DNA from: Nocardia suismassiliense | GTDB lineage: Bacteria > Actinomycetota > Actinomycetes > Mycobacteriales > Mycobacteriaceae | Reading direction: 5' to 3' | NCBI RefSeq assembly: GCF_900269665.1 | Contig: NZ_LT985361.1 | Span: 2,703,320-2,767,319 of the forward strand | DNA: 64,000 nt | Part shown: piece by piece, positions 60,793-64,000 of the stretch | Numbering within the stretch: the stretch's first letter is position 1 | Layout: the number at the start of each line of letters is the position of its first letter | The notes under the pieces: model-generated | Told to the model about the DNA's origin: nothing | Databases searched by the model: none | What the model saw: only the letters and a program-made list of their open reading frames with translations | Position numbers and translations under genes: made by a program

Positions 60793-61209
60793 TCAGACCG
60801 GCGCCGTCAACTGCTGCATGATCGCGGCGGTGTCCAGCCAGACGTTCTCCCGGCTGATCTTGTCGTCGCGGATCTCGCAGACATGCAGTATCCGGAAATT
60901 GATGGGGCGGTTGCCGCCGGGGATGCCCAGGAACGTGCCGGTCGCCCGGCCGTACCAATGGGATTCGTCGACGAAGAAGTCCGCACCGTAGTACCGGTGC
61001 ACGGTCTCCATCTTGTCTTCGCTGATCGCGTCGAACAGGGCGCGGTAGCGCTGGGCGATCGCGGCCGGGTCGCGCAGAGTGCCCTGCGGATCGCCGACGG
61101 CGTCGTGCTCGACCTCCGCGGCCAGGGTGTCCATGATCGCGTCGACATCGTTGGCGGCCTCCGCCGCGCAGTGCCGCTCGAACAGCTCGTCCATCTCTTC
61201 ACGTGTCAT
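60793..61209 (-). CDS. SnoaL-like / NTF2-fold protein
   Basis: A 138-residue protein with the cone-shaped NTF2 fold pattern: MDELFERHCAAEAANDVDAIMDTLAAEVEHDAVGDP, AIAQRYRALFDAI, VHRYYGADFFVDESHWYGRATGTFLGI and ILHVCEIRDDKISRENVWLD. The family includes polyketide cyclases and limonene-epoxide hydrolases as well as proteins without known activity; Asp and His residues in the pocket fit the cyclase branch. It is divergent from a TetR-type regulator 43 bp away, which probably controls it. The substrate is unknown. Confidence 0.82.
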   Translation of the reverse strand: MTREEMDELFERHCAAEAANDVDAIMDTLAAEVEHDAVGDPQGTLRDPAAIAQRYRALFDAISEDKMETVHRYYGADFFVDESHWYGRATGTFLGIPGGNRPINFRILHVCEIRDDKISRENVWLDTAAIMQQLTAPV

Positions 61210-61228
61210 CGCCCACGCCCTCCTGAAA

Positions 61229-61265
61229 GTGAGAATCTGCTATCGTGGTGAGATGACTTTCTCAC
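61229..61265. promoter_or_regulatory. Putative TetR operator and -10 element in the divergent spacer
   Basis: GTGAGA occurs at 61229-61234 and 61248-61253, and its inverse TCTCAC at 61260-61265, so a regulator dimer has several possible half-sites around the regulator start. TATCGT (61241-61246) lies 6 nt before the ATG at 61253 and can be a leaderless -10. Binding here would control both the SnoaL-like gene and the regulator. Confidence 0.45.
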
Positions 61266-61918
61266 GGCGAGACGAGATTCTCAATAGCGACCGAGCGAAG
61301 AATCAGAAGATGCGCACCAGGGAAGCCCTGCTCGCCGCCGCGCTCGACCTCGCTCGCCACGGTCACTCGCCCTCGATCGCCGAGGTCGCCGAGGCCGCGA
61401 AGGTCTCCACCGCCACCGCGTACCGGTACTTCCCCAACCCGCAGTCGCTGTGGTCGGACATGGCCACCCGGCAGGCCGGAACCACCGGCGGGGTTCCGGA
61501 CTTCCTCGACGACCTGCCCGAGGATCCGGAGCAGCGCATCGACCGGGTGGTGCGCGAGGTCTGCGCCTTCCAGTTCGCGGACGAAGTGGTGTGGCGTGGC
61601 GTATTGCGAGCAACCCTTGATCGTTGGTTCAGTCAGGTCGATGTCGCTGAGGCGGAACGGGTTCCGGTGCGTGGGGTGACCCGGTTGGAGATGGCGCGGG
61701 TCGCCTTGGCGCCGTTGCGGGACACGCTGTCGGCGGAGCGGATGGAGCGATTGGTGAACGCGGTGACGCTGGTCTTCGGGATCGAGGCCCTGGTCTCGAC
61801 CCGGGATACCTGCGGGCTCGATGTCGCGGCGGCCACCGAGACGATGAGCTGGGCGGCTCGCTCCTTGGTGCGCGCTGCCCTTGCTGAATCGGGCGCGGAC
61901 CAACCCTCGGTCGAATGA
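61253..61918 (+). CDS. TetR-family transcriptional regulator
   Basis: A 221-residue regulator with an N-terminal TetR helix-turn-helix: TREALLAAALDLARHGHSPSIAEVAEAAKVSTATAYRYFPNPQSLW. The C-terminal ligand domain (residues 75-221) has no recognisable subfamily signature. ATG 61253 fits a leaderless start (TATCGT at 6 nt). It is divergent from the SnoaL-like gene with shared repeat half-sites between, suggesting local control and autoregulation. The frame is open upstream to 61079, but that part overlaps the divergent gene. Confidence 0.87.
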   Translation: MTFSRRDEILNSDRAKNQKMRTREALLAAALDLARHGHSPSIAEVAEAAKVSTATAYRYFPNPQSLWSDMATRQAGTTGGVPDFLDDLPEDPEQRIDRVVREVCAFQFADEVVWRGVLRATLDRWFSQVDVAEAERVPVRGVTRLEMARVALAPLRDTLSAERMERLVNAVTLVFGIEALVSTRDTCGLDVAAATETMSWAARSLVRAALAESGADQPSVE

Positions 61919-61920
61919 TA

Positions 61921-61936
61921 TGTGATGTAGATCACA
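61921..61936. promoter_or_regulatory. Perfect CRP/GlxR-type site (TGTGA-N6-TCACA)
   Basis: TGTGATGTAGATCACA fits the CRP-family consensus exactly on both half-sites. It begins 2 nt after the TetR stop and lies about 250 bp upstream of the NlpC/P60 gene. In this order CRP homologues regulate cell-wall hydrolases such as rpfA. The rest of 61937-62185 shows no other clear feature. Confidence 0.65.
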
Positions 61937-62185
61937 TGCCAGAAATTTGCTGAACTGGGGTTGCAGGTTCAAGCGGCACGGCAGAATCGAACATGGTGCT
62001 GCTGTTGCGGAGATCGACTTCTGGGGCAGTAGTGAGTTCGTGAGTTGTCCTACCTGAACGCGCTGTGCCAGGTGTTTGTGCGCCGGACACGGCGGCTGCG
62101 GCCCCTGTGGCGCTGCTCGACCCAGGCGTCAGCCGGGACCGCCGGATGGTGGCCCGCGCGCCGGGCCGCCGGAAGGGACGAGCAC

Positions 62186-62689
62186 GTGAACAGAAAACCC
62201 TTGCGTCGCATCGCTTTCGGATTCCTCCTAGCGACCGCCGCGACCCTGATCCTGGCGGGTCCGGGCTGGTCGGACACCGGCAGCGCTACCGGGAGCGCCC
62301 AATCCCTGTCCGCCTCCGGTTCGGGCGCGATCCCGCTGCCCAGCTCGAACGGGGTGGGTGCGCTGGCGGCGGCCGTCTCGCAGACCGGAAAGCCCTACGA
62401 GTGGGGCGGCACCGGCCCGTTCGCCTGGGACTGCTCCGGCCTGGTCCAATGGGCGTTCCGCCAGGTCGGCGTCCGCATTCCGCGCACAACCTGGGAACAG
62501 GCCAGAGCGGGCGCACCCGTCCCGTACTACGCGCTCTCACCCGGCGACGTGGTGGTGCTGAACACCGACGGCTCACACGTCGGCATCTACGCCGGGTTCG
62601 GCCAGATCTTCAACGCCTACGACTGGGGCGTGCCCGTCGGCCTCAGCCCGCTCAAGCAGTTCGACATCTACGCGATCCGCCGCTTCTAG
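62186..62689 (+). CDS. Secreted NlpC/P60 peptidoglycan hydrolase
   Basis: A 167-residue secreted protein. Signal peptide: RKPLRRIAFGFLLATAATLILAG. The NlpC/P60 domain has the nucleophile DCSGLVQWAFRQVG (Cys83), GSHVGIYAG (His131) and a third polar residue Asn143 in IFNAYDWG. GGTGPFAWDC is typical of the RipA/NlpC group, which cleaves D-Glu-DAP bonds in stem peptides. GTG 62186 gives the proper signal; the frame extends to 62045 without one. A CRP-like site lies upstream. The gene ends in dispersed hairpin copy C. Confidence 0.9.
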   Translation: MNRKPLRRIAFGFLLATAATLILAGPGWSDTGSATGSAQSLSASGSGAIPLPSSNGVGALAAAVSQTGKPYEWGGTGPFAWDCSGLVQWAFRQVGVRIPRTTWEQARAGAPVPYYALSPGDVVVLNTDGSHVGIYAGFGQIFNAYDWGVPVGLSPLKQFDIYAIRRF

Positions 62690-62690
62690 C

Positions 62691-62760
62691 CGCACATCCG
62701 CTGATGTCCCGCACCGGAAATCGCGTGCGATTCGGTCTGCGGGACATCAGGATGTGTGCG
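62691..62760. repeat. Dispersed hairpin repeat, copy C, between convergent genes
   Basis: The stem CTGATGTCCCGCA (62701-62713) pairs with 62738-62750, and outer arms CGCACATCC / GGATGTGTGCG add pairing. The loop contains GAAATCGCGTGCGATTCGGT, nearly the loop of copies A and B. It lies exactly between the stops of the NlpC/P60 gene and galU. Confidence 0.8.
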
Positions 62761-62762
62761 GC

Positions 62763-63647
62763 TCAGTCCTTCTCGTCGACCAGGCTGCGCAGCAGCGGGG
62801 CGTACTGCGGGTTGGCCAGCGCCGAGGCGAACTGGGCGACCAGGTAGTCGGCTGGGTTGCCCGTGTCGTACCAGCGGCCTCGGATCACCTGGCCGTAGAC
62901 GGGGTTGTCGGCGGCGTGCACGTTGATCGCGTCGGTGAGGTAGACCTCGCCGGAGCGGTGCTCGTACCAGGCCTTGGTCTGGGCGCGCAGCTCGTCGATG
63001 ATGCCTGGGGTGACCACATAGCCGCCGATCGCGGCGAAGTCAGACGGCGCGTCCTCCGGCTTCGGCTTCTCCCGCAGGCCGGTGATGCGCAACAGGCCGT
63101 GGCCCTGATCGTCGGCGACGACCGGGACGCCGTAGCGCTGCGACTCGGCCGGGTCCATCGGCATCAGCGCGAGCACCGGCGCGCCGGTGGCCTCGTAGGC
63201 GTCGATCAGCTGCTGAGCGCGCGGCACCTCGGCGACGAACACGTCGTCGGGCCACAGCACCAGCATCGGTTCGTCGCCCAGGTTGCGGGCCGCGTTCAGG
63301 ACCGGGGTGCCGTTGCCGTAGGGGCCGTGCTGGTCGAGGTAGGTGATGTGGCCGAGCCTGGACAGTTCACCGACCTCTTCGACCGCGTCGGCGTAGGCGG
63401 TCTTGCCGTCCGCGCGTAGCTGGGCCACCAGCGCGGGGTTGGGGCGGAAGTGGTCCTGGATCAACGATTTTCCGCTGCTGACCACGATGGTGATGTCGGT
63501 GATGCCCGACGCGACCAGCTCGCGGACCGTATGTTCGATGACCGGCTTGTCGCCGACCGGCAGCATCTCCTTCGGGATGGCCTTGGTCAGCGGGAGGAGC
63601 CGGGAACCGATACCGGCGGCCGGGATCACGGCCTTGCGGATCTTCAT
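62763..63647 (-). CDS. galU: UTP-glucose-1-phosphate uridylyltransferase
   Basis: A 294-residue nucleotidyltransferase making UDP-glucose for cell-wall glycans and trehalose metabolism. Motifs: IRKAVIPAAGIGSRLLPLTKAIPKEMLPVGDKP (nucleotide and Lys-Glu site), VVSSGKSLIQDHF, LGDEPMLVLWPDDVF, EKPKPEDAPSDFAAIGGYVV and GRWYDTGNPADYL. ATG 63647 gives the family N-terminus; a Met at 63659 is in frame 4 codons upstream. M. tuberculosis equivalent: Rv0993. It ends at hairpin copy C. Confidence 0.95.
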   Translation of the reverse strand: MKIRKAVIPAAGIGSRLLPLTKAIPKEMLPVGDKPVIEHTVRELVASGITDITIVVSSGKSLIQDHFRPNPALVAQLRADGKTAYADAVEEVGELSRLGHITYLDQHGPYGNGTPVLNAARNLGDEPMLVLWPDDVFVAEVPRAQQLIDAYEATGAPVLALMPMDPAESQRYGVPVVADDQGHGLLRITGLREKPKPEDAPSDFAAIGGYVVTPGIIDELRAQTKAWYEHRSGEVYLTDAINVHAADNPVYGQVIRGRWYDTGNPADYLVAQFASALANPQYAPLLRSLVDEKD

Positions 63648-63891
63648 AGGTCCGATCATCACACATGAAGCTGTGCGGCAAGGGCGGTCCCCGCGCTTCG
63701 TCAACTGTTTACCGAAACCGTGTAGTGCGCTCGTTCTTGTGATATCTGCCCAGGTCGTGGGCTGGTTGTGCGTTCAATGTCGAAATTGCATCACTTCGGA
63801 TCGCGGCAGGAAACCGACAGCTAGTCCGCAGTCACCACACAGCGTCGGCGCCTGCCAGATGCTGTCGGTGGGCGGGCGTAGATTTCCGAAG

Positions 63892-64000
63892 GTGAGTACG
63901 GACAAGGCAATCGTCGCCGACCGGGTGCCTGCGGAAGGGGCGGCGGATCCGGCCTGGCTGGGGGAGTTCGTGCAGCGCACCGCCGACGTGCTGCCGGTGC
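63892..64000 (+). CDS. Start of an unidentified gene, cut by the window end
   Basis: GTG at 63892 opens a frame of at least 36 codons to the window edge, beginning VSTDKAIVADRVPAEGAADP and continuing with WLGEFVQRTADVL. It is divergent from galU, with a 244-bp spacer. Too little is visible to name a family. It does not look like the 5-formyl-THF cyclo-ligase that neighbours galU in mycobacteria. Confidence 0.5.
   Translation, partial: MSTDKAIVADRVPAEGAADPAWLGEFVQRTADVLPV

Noticed and set aside
62045..62185. Longer N-terminus for the NlpC/P60 protein from TTG 62045
   Set aside because: It would bury the signal peptide 47 residues inside the protein; GTG 62186 places it at the N-terminus.

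Overview
The window is high-GC actinobacterial DNA, most likely from Nocardia or a close relative in the Mycobacteriales. The evidence is gene content and order. The run RNase AS, class II aroG, pknL, a PknL-linked winged-helix protein, mptA, idsA2, metF, lppM, a GNAT acetyltransferase, a DUF3040 protein, mraZ, rsmH, ftsL, pbpB, murE to ftsZ, pgeF, a YggS-type protein, sepF, a YggT-type protein and wag31 follows the order I know for Mycobacterium tuberculosis Rv2179c to Rv2145c. ftsA is absent between ftsQ and ftsZ, as expected for this order. Carotenoid genes of the Rhodococcus/Nocardia type are added to this backbone. No rRNA, tRNA, CRISPR array, insertion sequence or prophage was seen.

Layout. 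1-4599: RNase AS (partial), aroG, and divergent pknL and Rv2175c-like genes. 4674-10508 (minus): idsA2-crtI-mptA-crtB, a carotenoid operon with the lipomannan mannosyltransferase mptA inside it. 10640-11641: metF. 11709-13736: an exported CocE/S15-type hydrolase. 14031-28247 (minus): fourteen genes with no gap over 4 nt, preceded by a SAM riboswitch (28438-28526). They encode an amino-acid-type ABC importer, a peptide-type ABC importer, a GNAT acetyltransferase, four luciferase-like flavin monooxygenases, a DUF1684 protein and an 80-residue protein of unknown function. 28773-29495: a secreted protein. 29555-34734 (minus): GNAT-crtO-cruF-lppM-cruG-like glycosyltransferase, a second carotenoid block. 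34877-35893: two small genes. 36307-56994: the division and cell-wall (dcw) cluster through wag31. 57336-60697: a T-box leader and ileS. 60793-64000: a SnoaL-like protein, a TetR regulator, an NlpC/P60 hydrolase, galU and the start of one unidentified gene.

How the genes work together. The dcw cluster makes lipid II (murE, murF, mraY, murD, murG, murC), polymerises and crosslinks it (ftsW, pbpB), and builds the septum and the growing pole (ftsL, ftsQ, ftsZ, sepF, wag31). The two carotenoid blocks together predict a keto-, hydroxy- and glycosylated carotenoid. The SAM-riboswitch operon looks like uptake, N-acetylation and oxidative C-S cleavage of an organosulfur compound when SAM or methionine is low. 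It resembles in gene content the S-(2-succino)cysteine/S-alkylcysteine salvage operons of Bacillus.

Structures not explained by ordinary annotation are: (i) three copies of a short start-codon-linked cassette encoding a 20-26 residue peptide coupled to mraY and sepF; (ii) three dispersed copies of a hairpin with a conserved loop and covarying stem at gene ends; (iii) the SAM-controlled operon itself, sitting in an about 19-kb insertion between metF and lppM, which are adjacent in M. tuberculosis.
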